In this document: piece after piece, positions 50,401 to 63,700 of the stretch
How positions within the stretch are numbered: position 1 is the stretch's first letter
Layout of the letters: every line of letters begins with the position of its first letter
From: Pteria penguin
Taxonomy: Eukaryota; Mollusca; Bivalvia; Pterioida; Pteriidae
Assembly (NCBI GenBank): GCA_035048485.1
Contig: CM068592.1
Coordinates: forward strand, 29,758,001-29,822,000
Direction: 5' to 3'
Length of the DNA stretch: 64,000 bases
Program-made: the position numbers and the translations under genes
Notes under the pieces: model-generated
What the model saw: only the letters and a program-made list of their open reading frames with translations
Databases searched by the model: none
Told to the model about the DNA's origin: nothing

Positions 50401-53400
50401 TAGAGCGATAGTGACTGATGTTATCATTTCTAATATTATAGATAGATAGTCACTGATGTTCTCATTTATGCTGTTATAGATAGATAGTAACTGATGTTAT
50501 CATTTATCCTGTTATAGAGCGATAGTGACTGATGTTATCATTTATACTGTTATAGATAGATAGTAACTGATGTTCTCATTTATAATGTTACAGATAGATA
50601 GTCACTGATGTTATCATTTATACTGTTATAGATAGATAGTAACCGATGTTATCATTTATAATATTATAGATAGATAGTAACTGATGTTATCATTTATACT
50701 GTTATAGATAGATAGTAACTGATGTTATCATTTATACTGTTATAGATAGATAGTCACTGATGTTATCATTTATAATGTTTTAGATAGATAGTAACCGATG
50801 TTATCATTTATACTGTTATAGATAGATAGTAACCGATGTTATTATTTATACTGTTATAGATAGATAGTCACTGATGCTATCATTTATAATGTTTTAGATA
50901 GATAGTAACCGATGTTATCATTTATACTGTTATAGATAGATAGTAACCGATGTTATCATTTATAATATTATAGATAGATAGTAACTGATGTTATCATTTA
51001 TACAGCTATAGAGAGATAGTCACCGATGTTATCATTTATACTGTTATAGATAGACAGTAACTGATATTATCATTTATAATGTTTTAGATAGATAGTAACC
51101 GATGTTATCATTTATACTGTTATAGATAGATAGTCACTGCTGTTATCATTGATTCTGTTATAGAGAGATAGTAACCGATGTTATCATTTATACTGTTATA
51201 GAGAGATGGTAACTGATGTTATCATTTATAATGTTATAGATAGATAGTCACTGATGTTATCATTTATACTGTTATAGAGAGATAGTAACTGATGTTATCA
51301 TTTATACTGTTATAGATAGACAGTAACTGATGTTATCATTTATACTGTTATACATAGATAGTCACTGATGTTATCATTTATACTGTTATAGATAGATAGT
51401 AACTGAGGTTTTCATTTATACTGTTATAGATAGATAGTAACTGATGTTATCATTTATACTGTTATAGATAGATAGTAACTGATGTTATCTTTTATAATAT
51501 TATAGATAGATAGTAACTGATGTTATCATTTATACTGTTATAGATAGATAGTCACTGATGTTATCATTTATAATGTTTTAGATAGATAGTAACCGATGTT
51601 ATCATTTATAATATTATAGATAGATAGTAACTGATGTTATCATTTATACTGTTATAGATAGATAGTAACTGATGTTATCATTTATACTGTTATAGAGCAA
51701 TAGTGACTGATGTTATCATTTATACTGTTATAGATAGATAGTAACTGATGTTAACATTTATACTGTTATAGACAGATAGTCACTGATGTTATCATTTATA
51801 ATGTTTTAGGTAGATAGTAACCGATGTTATCATTTATAATATTATAGATAGATAGTAACTGATGTTATCATTTATACTGTTATAGAGAGATAGTAACCGA
51901 TGTTATCATTTATACTGTTATAGATAATAGTAACTGATATTATCATTTATAATGTTTTATATAGATAGTAACCGATGTTATCATTTATACTGTTATAGAG
52001 AGATAGTAACTGATGTTATCATTTACACTGTTATAGATAGACAGTAACTGATGTTATCATTTATACTGTTATAGATAGATAGTCACTGATGTTATCATTT
52101 ATACTGTTATAGATAGATAGTAACTGATGTTATCATTTATACTGTTATAGATAGATAGTAACTGATGTTATCATTTATAATGTTAAAGATAGATAGTCAC
52201 TGATGTTATCATTTATACTGTTATGGATGAATAGTCACTGATGTTATCATTTATACTGTTATAGATAGATAGTCACTGATGTTATCATTTATAATGTTAT
52301 AGATAGATAGTAACTGATGTTATCATTTATACTGTTATAGAGAGATAGTAACTGATGTTATCATTTATACTGTTATAGAGAGATAGTAACTGATGTTATC
52401 ATTATACTGTTATAGAGAGATAGTCACTGATGTTATCATTTATACTGTTATAGAGACATAGTAACCGATGTTATCATTTATAATGTTATAGATAGACAGT
52501 AACTGATGTTATCATTTATACTGTTATAGATAGACAGTAACTGATGTTATCATTTATACTGTTATAGAGACATAGTAACCGATGTTATCATTTATAATGT
52601 TATAGATAGACAGTAACTGATGTTATCATTTATACTGTTATAGATAGATAGTCACTGATATTATCATTTATAATGTTATAGATAGACAGTAACTGATGTT
52701 ATCATTTATACTGTTATAGAGAGATAGTAACCGATGTTATCATTTATAATGTTATAGACAGACAGTTACTGATGTTCTCATTTATAATATTTTAGATAGA
52801 TAGTAACCGATGTTATCATTTATAATATTATAGATAGATAGTAACTGATGTTATCAGTTATACTGTTATAGATAGATAGTAACTGATGTTATCATTTATA
52901 CTGTTATAGAGCGATAGTGACTGATGTTATCATTTCTAATATTATAGATAGATAGTCACTGATGTTATCATTTATACTGTTATAGATAGATAGTAACTGA
53001 TGTTATCATTTATACTGTTATAGAGCGATAGTGACTGATGTTATCATTTATACTGTTATAGATAGATAGTAACTGATGTTCTCATTTATAATGTTACAGA
53101 TAGATAGTCACTGATGTTATCATTTATACTGTCATAGATAGATAGTAACCGATGTTATCATTTATAATATTATAGATAGATAGTAACTGATGTTATCATT
53201 TATACTGTTATAGATAGATAGTAACTGATGTTATCATTTATACTGTTATAGATAGACAGTCACTGATGTTATCATTTATAATATTATAGATAGATAGTAA
53301 CCGATGTTATCATTTATAATATTATAGATAGATAGTAACTGATGTTATCATTTATACTGCTATAGAGAGATAGTAACCGATGTTATCATTTATACTGTTA

Positions 53401-56400
53401 TAGATAGACAGTAACTGATATTATCATTTATAATGTTTTAGATAGATAGTAACCGATGTTATCATTTATACTGTTATAGATAGATAGTCACTGCTGTTAT
53501 CATTGATTCTGTTATAGAGAGATAGTAACCGATGTTATCATTTATACTGTTATAGAGAGATGGTAACTGATGTTATCATTTATAATGTTATAGATAGATA
53601 GTCACTGATGTTATCATTTATACTGTTATAGAGAGATAGTAACTAATGTTATCATTTATACTGTTATAGATAGACAGTAACTGATGTTATCATTTATACT
53701 GTTATAGATAGATAGTCACTGATGTTATCATTTATACTGTTATAGATAGATAGTAACTGATGTTATCATTTATACTGTTATAGATAGATAGTAACTGATG
53801 TTATCATTTATACTGTTATAGATAGATAGTAACTGATGTTATCATTTATAATATTATAGATAGATAGTAACTGATGTTATCATTTATACTGTTATAGATA
53901 GATAGTCACTGATGTTATCATTTATAATGTTTTAGATAGATAGTAACCGATGTTATCATTTATAATATTATAGATAGGTAGTAACTGATGTTATCATTTA
54001 TACTGTTATAGATAGATAGTAACTGATGTTATCATTTATACTGTTATAGAGCAATAGTGACTGATGTTATCATTTATACTGTTATAGATAGATAGTAACT
54101 GATGTTATCATTTATACTGTTATAGACAGATAGTCATTGATGTTATCATTTATAATGTTTTAGGTAGACAGTAACCGATGTTATCATTTATAATATTATA
54201 GATAGATAGTAACTGATGTTATCATTTATACTGTTATAGAGAGATAGTAACCGATGTTATCATTTATACTCTTATAGATAATAGTAACTGATATTATCAT
54301 TTATAATGTTTTAGATAGATAGTAACCGATGTTATCATTTATACTGTTATAGAGAGATAGTAACTGATGTTATCATTTATACTGTTATAGATAGACAGTA
54401 ACTGATGTTATCATTTATACTGCTATAGATAGATAGTCACTGATGTTATCATTTATACTGTTATAGATAGATAGTAACTGATGTTATCATTTATACTGTT
54501 ATAGATAGATAGTAACTGATGTTATCATTTATACTGTTATAGAGAGATAGTAACCGATGTTATCATTTTTACTGTTATAGATAATAGTAACTGATATTAT
54601 CATTTATAATGTTTTAGATAGATAGTAACCGATGTTATCATTTATACTGTTATAGAGAGATAGTAACTGATGTTATCATTTATACTGTTATAGATAGACA
54701 GTAACTTATGTTATCATTTATACTGCTATAGATAGATAGTCACTGATGTTATCATTTATACTGTTATAGATAGATAGTAACTGATGTTATCATTTATACT
54801 GTTATAGATAGACAGTAACTGATGTTATCATTTATAATATTATAGATAGATAGTAACTGATGTTATCATTTATACTGCTATAGAGAGATAGTAACCGATG
54901 TTATCATTTATACTGTTATAGATAGACAGTAACTGATATTATCATTTTTAATGTGTTAGATAGATAGTAACCGATGTTATCATTTATACTGTTATAGATA
55001 GATAGTCACTGCTGTTATCATTGATTCTGTTATAGAGAGATAGTAACCGATGTTATCATTTATACTGTTATAGAGAGATGGTAACTGATGTTATCATTTA
55101 TAATGTTATAGATAGATAGTAACTGATGTTATCATTTATACTGTTATAGAGAGATAGTAACTGATGTTATCATTTATACTGTTATAGATAGACAGTAACT
55201 GATGTTATCATTTATACTGGTATAGATAGATAGTCACTGATGTTATCATTTATACTGTTATAGATAGATAGTAACTGATGTTATCATTTATACTGTTATA
55301 GATAGATAGTAACTGATGTTATCATTTATACTGTTATAGATAGATAGTAACTGATGTTATCATTTATAATATTATAGATAGATAGTAACTGATGTTATCA
55401 TTTATACTGTTATAGATAGATAGTCACTGATGTTATCATTTATAATGTTTTAGATAGATAGTAACCGATGTTATCATTTATAATATTATAGATAGATAGT
55501 AACTGATGTTATCATTTATACTGTTATAGATAGATAGTAACTGATGTTATCATTTATACTGTTATAGAGCAATAGTGACTGATGTTATCATTTATACTGT
55601 TATAGATAGATAGTAACTGATGTTATCATTTATCCTGTTATAGATAGATAGTCACTGATGTTATCATTTATAATGTTTTAGGTAGATAGTAACCGATGTT
55701 ATCATTTATAATATTATAGATAGATAGTAACTGATGTTATCATTTATACTGTTATAGAGAGATAGTAACCGATGTTATCATTTATACTGTTATAGATAAT
55801 AGTAACTGATATTATCATTTATAATGTTTTAGATAAATAGTAACTGATATTATCATTTATACTGTTATAGAGAGATAGTAACTGATGTTATCATTTATAC
55901 TGTTATAGATAGACAGTAACTTATGTTATCATTTATACTGTTATAGATAGATAGTCACTGATGTTATCATTTATACTGTTATAGATAGATAGTAACTGAT
56001 GTTATCATTTATACTGTTATGGATAGATAGTAACTGATGTTATCATTTATAATGTTATAGATAGATAGTCACTGATGTTATCATTTATACTGTTATGGAT
56101 AGATAGTCACTGATGTTATCATTTATACTGTTATAGATAGATAGTCACTGATGTTATCATTTATAATGTTATAGATAGATAGTAACTGATGTTATCATTT
56201 ATACTGTTATAGAGAGATAGTAACTGATGTCATCATTTATACTGTTATAGATAGATAGTAACTGATTTTATCATTTATAATGTTATAGATAGATAGTCAC
56301 TGATGTTATCATTTATAATGTTATGGATAGATAGTAACTGATGTTATCATTTATACTGTTATAGATAGATAGTCACTGATGTTATCATTTATAATGTTAT

Positions 56401-56808
56401 AGATAGATAGTAACTGATGTTATCATTTATACTGTTATAGAGAGATAGTAACTGATGTTATCATTTATACTGTTATAGAGAGATAGTAACTGATGTTATC
56501 ATTATACTGTTATAGAGAGATAGTCACTGATGTTATCATTTATACTGTTATGGATAGATAGTAACTGATGTTATCATTTTTACTGTTATAGATAGATAGT
56601 AACTGATGTTATCATTATACTGTTATAGAGAGATAGTAACTGATGTTATCATTTATACTGTTATAGATAGATAGTCACTGATGTTATCATTTATAATGTT
56701 ATAGATAGATAGTAACTGATGTTATCATTTATACTGTTATAGATAGATAGTAACTGATGTTATCATTTATACTGTTATAGAGAGATAGTAACTGATATTA
56801 TCATTTTA
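44470..56808. repeat. 38-bp satellite array, about 325 copies, with higher-order structure
   Basis: The monomer contains 'tagatagatagtaactgatg' and 'ttatcatttatactgtta', with diagnostic variants (cactg, accg, agacag, agcgatagtg, ataatatta, gttttag). The variants recur in order. 'gttctcatttataatgttac' at 45595 and 47419, 'tactgtgatag' near 46521 and 48345, 'tcattgattc' near 46321 and 48145, and 'atggtatcat' at 47151 and 48975 are all exactly 1,824 bp (48 monomers) apart. A further set of landmarks (50572 and 53078; 49946 and 52452) is 2,506 bp apart. A few monomers lack 1 or 4 bp. No stable open frame. Typical satellite DNA. Confidence 0.98.
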
Positions 56809-56927
56809 ATGTTCTTTGTAGTGCTATGTATTGATTTGTTTTTAATTCATAGTATTAATGTTTTACTGTTATTGTATTGTTGTAGACAAATGTAGAGCTA
56901 TTTATATCACTATCTGAACTTTAATTT

Positions 56928-58093
56928 GTTCTGTTCTTTATAATGCTATTTACAGATTTTATCATCAATTGTATTGCTGTTTATACTATTATCATTAGTG
57001 TTATTAATAACACTATCTATACACTTTGTTATTCTGTTCTTTATAATGCTATTTACAGATTTTATTATCAACAGTATTGTTGTTTTTTCTGTTATCAGTA
57101 ATGTTATTAATAGCACTATCTATACTCTTTTTGATTCTGTTCTTTATAGTGTTATTTATAGATTTTATTATCAATAATATTGTTGTTTATGCTGTTATCG
57201 GTAGTCTTATTAATAACACTATCTATACACTTATTGACTCTGTTCTTTATAGTGTCATTTATAGATTTTATCATTAATAGTATTGTTGTGTATGCTGTTA
57301 TCGGTAATCTTATTAATAACACTATCTATACACTTATTGACTCTGTTCTTTATAGTGTCATTTACAGATTTTATCATTAATAGTATTGTTGTGTATGCTG
57401 TTATCGGTAGTCTTATTAATAACACTATCTATACACTTATTGACTCTGTTCTTTATAGTGTCATTTACAGATTTTATTATTAATAGTATTGTTGTGTATG
57501 CTGTTATCGGTAGTCTTATTAATAACACTATCTATACACTTATTGACTCTGTTCTTTATAGTGTCATTTATAGATTTTATTATTAATAGTATTGTTGTGT
57601 ATGCTGTTATCGGTAGTTTTATTAATAACACTATCTATACACTTATTGACTCTGTTCTTTATAGTGTCATTTACAGATTTTATTATTAATAGTATTGTTG
57701 TTTATGCTGTTATCGGTAGTCTTATTAATAACACTATCTATACACTTATTGATTCTGTTCTTTATAGTGTTATTTATAGATTTTATTATTAATAGTATTG
57801 TTGTGTATGCTGTTGGCGGCAGTCTTATTAATAACACTATCTATACTCTTTTTGATTCTGTTCTTTATAGTGTTATTTATAGATTTTATTATCAATAATA
57901 TTGTTGTTTTTACTATTATCAGTAGTGCTATTAATAACACTATCTATACTCTTTTTGATTCTGTTCTTTATAGTGTTATTTATAGATTTTATTATCAATA
58001 ATATTGTTGTTTTTACTATTATCAGTAGTGTTATTAATAACACTATCTATACTCTTTTTGATTCTGTTCTTTATAGTGTTATTTATAGATTTT
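56928..58093. repeat. 103-bp tandem repeat, about 11 copies
   Basis: The unit contains 'ttctgttctttatagtg', 'gattttatta' and 'cttattaataacactatcta'. Successive ATTG-starting frames lie exactly 103 bp apart (56974, 57077, 57180 and onward). The overlapping 66-residue hydrophobic frames follow from the repeat and are not genes. It starts 120 bp after the 38-bp array. Confidence 0.97.
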
Positions 58094-58663
58094 CTAGTAT
58101 CATGTACAGGGAGTACATATCAATAATCACAACAGCTTACGTCAGCTTGTTACACTCACGTTATAAACATAAAACTGTCACAAAGAAATACTTTCTCCAC
58201 TTTCATTTCCATTCTACAACAGAGTAGACACTGCGCCTGCTACCATGTATATGCTAGGAATATAAAAATGAAAGGACACTTAAATAAAAACAGAAATATA
58301 TATATTTCCACCTGTTTCTGCCAAGATTTCTTAAAAATATTCGAACATGTAAACACACTGTTCAAATCACCGAAACATCCCAGACAACAATGTATTCCAA
58401 ATGATTATGTACTATTTTTACTTTCCAAATGCTTTCACAACATCAATCCCAAAAAATATTCCATCATGCATCAGAGAGGTTGATGACATATTTAAGTAGG
58501 TATGTTGGGTACTTGAGACGTTATTTTTCCCAGGGTGCACAGTACCAATGACTTTCAATACTGCACAATAGTATGTCCAATTTAAATGAGCTAAGAGGTC
58601 TTATAACGGAATATCCTCTTTTGTCAGAATACATTAATTTTATATTTAACATGATGTAAGGGG
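58094..58663. other. Unique sequence, nothing recognised
   Basis: A 71-codon frame (58268-58483, +) shows no domain. Confidence 0.4.
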
Positions 58664-58793
58664 GCCTATGCCCGACGGAATACGTTTTGCCGGAATTTTC
58701 ATTATGGCGTCAATGCTTGGTTTATGAAGCCCATGCCCGACAAACTACGTTTTACTGGATTTTTTATTCATGACGTTAATGTTTGTATTGTTA
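58664..58793. repeat. 65-bp tandem duplication (2 copies)
   Basis: 'gcctatgcccgacggaatac' (58664) and 'gcccatgcccgacaaactac' (58729) begin two copies about 80% alike, each ending in 'catgacgttaatgtttg'-like sequence. Confidence 0.8.
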
Positions 58794-58809
58794 AGTCACA
58801 ATAGAATGA

Positions 58810-58870
58810 CTTCAATTCAATTCAATTCTTTATTTTTTGTATCTTTCGGTACATCAGTGACATGCAATAG
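58810..58870 (-). mobile_element. LINE-like 3' tail, second copy
   Basis: The minus strand reads 'tgatgtaccgaaagatacaa', 'aaaataaagaa' and (TTGAA)n, parallel to 8406-8480. The hairpin MITE at 58877 lies just beside it, on what would be its upstream side. Confidence 0.5.
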
Positions 58871-58876
58871 TATTTA

Positions 58877-59046
58877 GACTCTTTCAACATTACTGCGGGA
58901 CTAACATTTCGGTTGGCAAAAGGATAACTGTTCCCTCAGTATGACATCAGAGACAATCAATTATTTATCATGACGTCAAACTTTTTATGGGAAACGCTAT
59001 CATTTGCCAACCAAAATGTTAGTCCCGCAGTAACGTCGAAAGGGTC
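58877..59046. mobile_element. 170-bp MITE with 44-bp TIRs and TA target duplication
   Basis: The left TIR (58877-58920, starting 'gactctttcaacattactgc') and right TIR (59003-59046, ending 'gtcgaaagggtc') are reverse complements with about four mismatches. TA lies on both sides (58875-58876 and 59047-59048), as expected for Tc1/mariner-type insertion. The 82-bp interior has no coding capacity. Confidence 0.82.
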
Positions 59047-59048
59047 TA

Positions 59049-60734
59049 TAACATACATATATACATGTGTACAACATTTATGTCAATAGCATGTGGAGAC
59101 TGAGGAATTGTTTAAGTGACATAAATTATTTGTGTGCATTTATCAAATCGGAGGGTTGTAAATGATTACAAAGTATGTAGCCAAAACATGAAATATACTA
59201 TAAAATTATATTCTAATTCACTTGTTCTGTTTTGGCGATACTGATTGGTCCACACAGTAGCGTTCAGACATGTATAACCACGATACCGTCCTCGAATATA
59301 TTGCTACATTGTACGTACTCTTTGTCCACGTTGCCTCTGACTCCAACTATCAAAAATACTCTCAGTGACAACTTCGTTCAGTGCTCTTAACGTCCATCTT
59401 CAGTCTCGTATCAATGACGATTTGCAAGTCCTACCATTCACGTGCACAATTATTATAATCAAGTTGAACCAACAAAACAAACAACGTACATAACGTACCA
59501 CCATGCAACATGCTTTCCAGCATGTAATTTCATCTCGCCGCGCCGCAGTAAAACTGCTTTTTCAGCTGTTTACGATGCTATGTCAAGCTATTCATGTATG
59601 AATCAATATGTGTTTAATAATTTAATAATGAAAAATTTAAGAATATGAAAATTAAGAAATTATGAATTATGTCAGTGCACTAAATATCAATTCGTTTCTC
59701 AGAAAATTTTTAAACATTTTTATACATGTAGTTAGTTTTCGATACCTTGATAATTTTGTATATTCAAACTCAATATTTTGACCCTCTTTTCGTATATTCT
59801 TTTACCAGCAGTCCCGATCTGGTTGATAAACCTGAAAAATATATTATAATTAAACTGGGACCCCTTTTATGTATAGATATTGTATAGTAGTTCACGGAGA
59901 GGAATATAATTAAAATCTAATTCCAGATAGGTTTGCAATTTGTTCACATAGTGAAAATTATTCAAATACGAAATAGATTTAATTCAACAAAATAATGTTT
60001 TAAAATGACTATTGGAATATTTTATTTCATTAACGGCATTATGACAGCAATGTTTTTTTTCTTTCTTTCTTTTTTTTTTAATACGTAATTTCAAAGCCTG
60101 GTACAATGAACTCTGCAGAACTTTTGTTTCTATTTTTGTTTTGAATTCAATTGAAATTCAAACATTTATCATGTGAATGCTATGCGAATCTAATTCGCAT
60201 TGGTTTATAATTTTCATAAACGTCATTAGATATTAATGAGCATTCGATTAACGCAATGTATCTACGTGAATCTTATTAATCTTCTATGTATTTATGTCAG
60301 GATAATCACGAGTCGGCATGCTGGTGTGATTAGCTCGTCGTCGAGAGATCAGAAGTTCAAATACCATAGGTCATTGCTCTGTGTTCTGATTTTGGGATGA
60401 AAGAGTCAATACCAAGGTCCCGTATTTTCCTGTCCCTTGTGCTTTTGATGGGGGAATTGCATACATCTAAATTTCAGATGCTTTCAGCAAACAAGAGTGA
60501 AGCAGATCTTAGCTGAGATAAAATAAGAACCACGTGATAATCTAATTATCATAGTTATATATTATAAAAGATTAGGTAGTTTAATGGGCTTCATAAAACC
60601 GTTCCATTCCACTTCTCTCTTTATATATTTATTCCATAAATATCACAAACAGCATGTCAATAGACCAAGCTGAACTGAAAATACCTCCAATTTCACCCAA
60701 CACGTTTACCTTTAAAAAGGTTTGATAAATTAGA
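59049..60734. other. AT-rich sequence, nothing recognised
   Basis: T-rich tract at 60052-60080. A 68-codon frame at 59442-59648 (+) has no recognisable domain. Confidence 0.45.
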
Positions 60735-63700
60735 CATACAACAAGGACAAAGAATAATGTGGTAGTCATACATCAAGGATAAAGAATAATGCAGTAGTCA
60801 TACAGCAAGGATAAAGAACAATGCAGTAGGCATACAACAAGGATAAAGAATAATGCAGTAGGCATACAACAAGGACAATGAATAATACAGTAGGCATACA
60901 ACGAGGATGAAGAATAATGCAGTAGGCATACAAGGTTAAAGAAAAATGCGGTAGTCATACAATAAGGATAAAGAATAATGTAGTAGGCATAGGCATACAA
61001 CAAGGATAAAAAATAATGTAGTAGGCATACAACAAGGATAAAGAATAATGCAGTAGGCATACAACAAAGTTAAAGAATAATGCAGTAGGCATACAACAAG
61101 GATAAAGAATAATGTAGTAGGCAAACAACAAGGATAAAGAATAATGCAGTTGGCATACAACAAGGAAAAAGAATAATGCAGTAGGCATACAACAAGGATA
61201 AAATATAATGTAGTAGGCATACAACAAGGATAAAGAATACTGCAGTAGGCATACAACAAGGATAAAAACTAATGCAGTAGGCATACAGCAAGAACAAAGA
61301 ATAATGCAATAGGAATACAACAGGAATAAAGAATAATGTAGTAGGCATACAACAAGGATAAAGAATAATGCAGTAGGCATACAACAAAGATAAAGAATAA
61401 TGTAGTAGGCATACAACAAGGATATAGAATAATGCAGTAGGCATACAACAAGGATAAAGAATAATGCAGTAGGAATACAACAAGGATAAAGAATAATGTA
61501 GTAGGCATACAACAAGGATAGAGAATAATGCAGTAGGTATACAACAAGGATAAAGAATAATGCAGTAGGCATACAATAAGGATAAAGAATAATACAGTAG
61601 GCATACAACAAGGATAAAGAATAATGCCGAAGTCATACAACAAGTATACGGAATAATGCGGTAGTCATACAACAAGGGATAAGAAATAATACGGTAGTCA
61701 TACAACAAGGATAAAGAATAATGCAGTAGGCATACAACAAGGATAAAGAATGATGCGGTAGTTGTACAACATCGATAAAGAATAATATGGTAGTCATACA
61801 ACAAGGATAAAGAATAATGTAGTAGGCATACAACAAAGATAAAGAATAATGCAGTAGGCATACAACAAGGACAATGAATAATACAGTAGGCATACAACAA
61901 GGACAATGAATAATACAGTAGGCATACAACGAGGATGAAGAATAATGCAGTAGGCATACAAGGTTAAAGAAAAATGCGGTAGTCATACAATAAGGATAAA
62001 GAATAATGTAGTAGGCATAGGCATACAACAAGGATAAAAAATAATGTAGTAGGCATACAACAAGGATAAAGAATAATGCAGTAGGCATACAACAAAGTTA
62101 AAGAATAATGCAGTAGGCATACAACAAGGATAAAGAATAATGTAGTAGGCAAACAACAAGGATAAAGAATAATGCAGTTGGCATACAACAAGGAAAAAGA
62201 ATAATGCAGTAGGCATACAACAAGGATAAAATATAATGTAGTAGGCATACAACAAGGATAAAGAATACTGCAGTAGGCATACAACAAGGATAAAAACTAA
62301 TGCAGTAGGCATACAGCAAGAACAAAGAATAATGCAATAGGAATACAACAGGAAGAAAGAATAATGTAGTAGGCATACAACAAGGATAAAGAATAATGCA
62401 GTAGGCATACAACAAAGATAAAGAATAATGTAGTAGGCATACAACAAGGATATAGAATAATGCAGTAGGCATACAACAAGGATAAAGAATAATGCAGTAG
62501 GAATACAACAAGGATAAAGAATAATGTAGTAGGCATACAACAAGGATAGAGAATAATGCAGTAGGTATACAACAAGGATAAAGAATAATGCAGTAGGCAT
62601 ACAACAGGAATAAAGAATAATGTAGTAGGCATACAACAAGGATAAAGAATAATGCAGTAGGCATACAACAAGGATAAAGAATAATGCAGTAGGAATACAA
62701 CAAGGATAAAGAATAATGTAGTAGGCATACAACAAGGATAGAGAATAATGCAGTAGGTATACAACAAGGATAAAGAATAATGCAGTAGGCATACAATAAG
62801 GATAAAGAATAATACAGTAGGCATACAACAAGGATAAAGAATAATGCCGAAGTCATACAACAAGTATACGGAATAATGCGGTAGTCATACAACAAGGGAT
62901 AAGAAATAATGCGGTAGTCATACAACAAGGATAAAGAATAATGCAGTAGGCATACAACAAGGATAAAGAATGATGCGGTAGTTGTACAACATCGATAAAG
63001 AATAATATGGTAGTCATACAACAAGGATAAAGAATAATGTAGTAGGCATACAACAAAGATAAAGAATAATGCAGTAGGCATACAACAAGGACAATGAATA
63101 ATACAGTAGGCATACAACAAGGACAATGAATAATACAGTAGGCATACAACGAGGATGAAGAATAATGCAGTAGGCATACAAGGTTAAAGAAAAATGCGGT
63201 AGTCATACAATAAGGATAAAGAATAATGTAGTAGGCATAGGCATACAACAAGGATAAAAAATAATGTAGTAGGCATACAACAAGGATAAAGAATAATGCA
63301 GTAGGCATACAACAAAGTTAAAGAATAATGCAGTAGGCATACAACAAGGATAAAGAATAATGTAGTAGGCAAACAACAAGGATAAAGAATAATGCAGTTG
63401 GCATACAACAAGGAAAAAGAATAATGCAGTAGGCATACAACAAGGATAAAATATAATGTAGTAGGCATACAACAAGGATAAAGAATACTGCAGTAGGCAT
63501 ACAACAAGGATAAAAACTAATGCAGTAGGCATACAGCAAGAACAAAGAATAATGCAATAGGAATACAACAGGAATAAAGAATAATGTAGTAGGCATACAA
63601 CAAGGATAAAGAATAATGCAGTAGGCATACAACAAAGATAAAGAATAATGTAGTAGGCATACAACAAGGATATAGAATAATGCAGTAGGCATACAACAAG

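Noticed and set aside
44470..56808. CRISPR-like regular array
   Set aside because: Units are directly adjacent, with no unique spacers, and the sequence is eukaryotic. It is satellite DNA.
56974..58227. Ten overlapping 66-108-codon frames in a row
   Set aside because: They start exactly 103 bp apart and are the same segment of the 103-bp tandem unit read repeatedly.
62098..63177. 359-codon minus-strand open frame of hydrophobic repeats
   Set aside because: It lies wholly in the 32-bp satellite, whose complement has no stop in any frame. The same peptide appears in all frames, so it reflects the repeat and not a gene.
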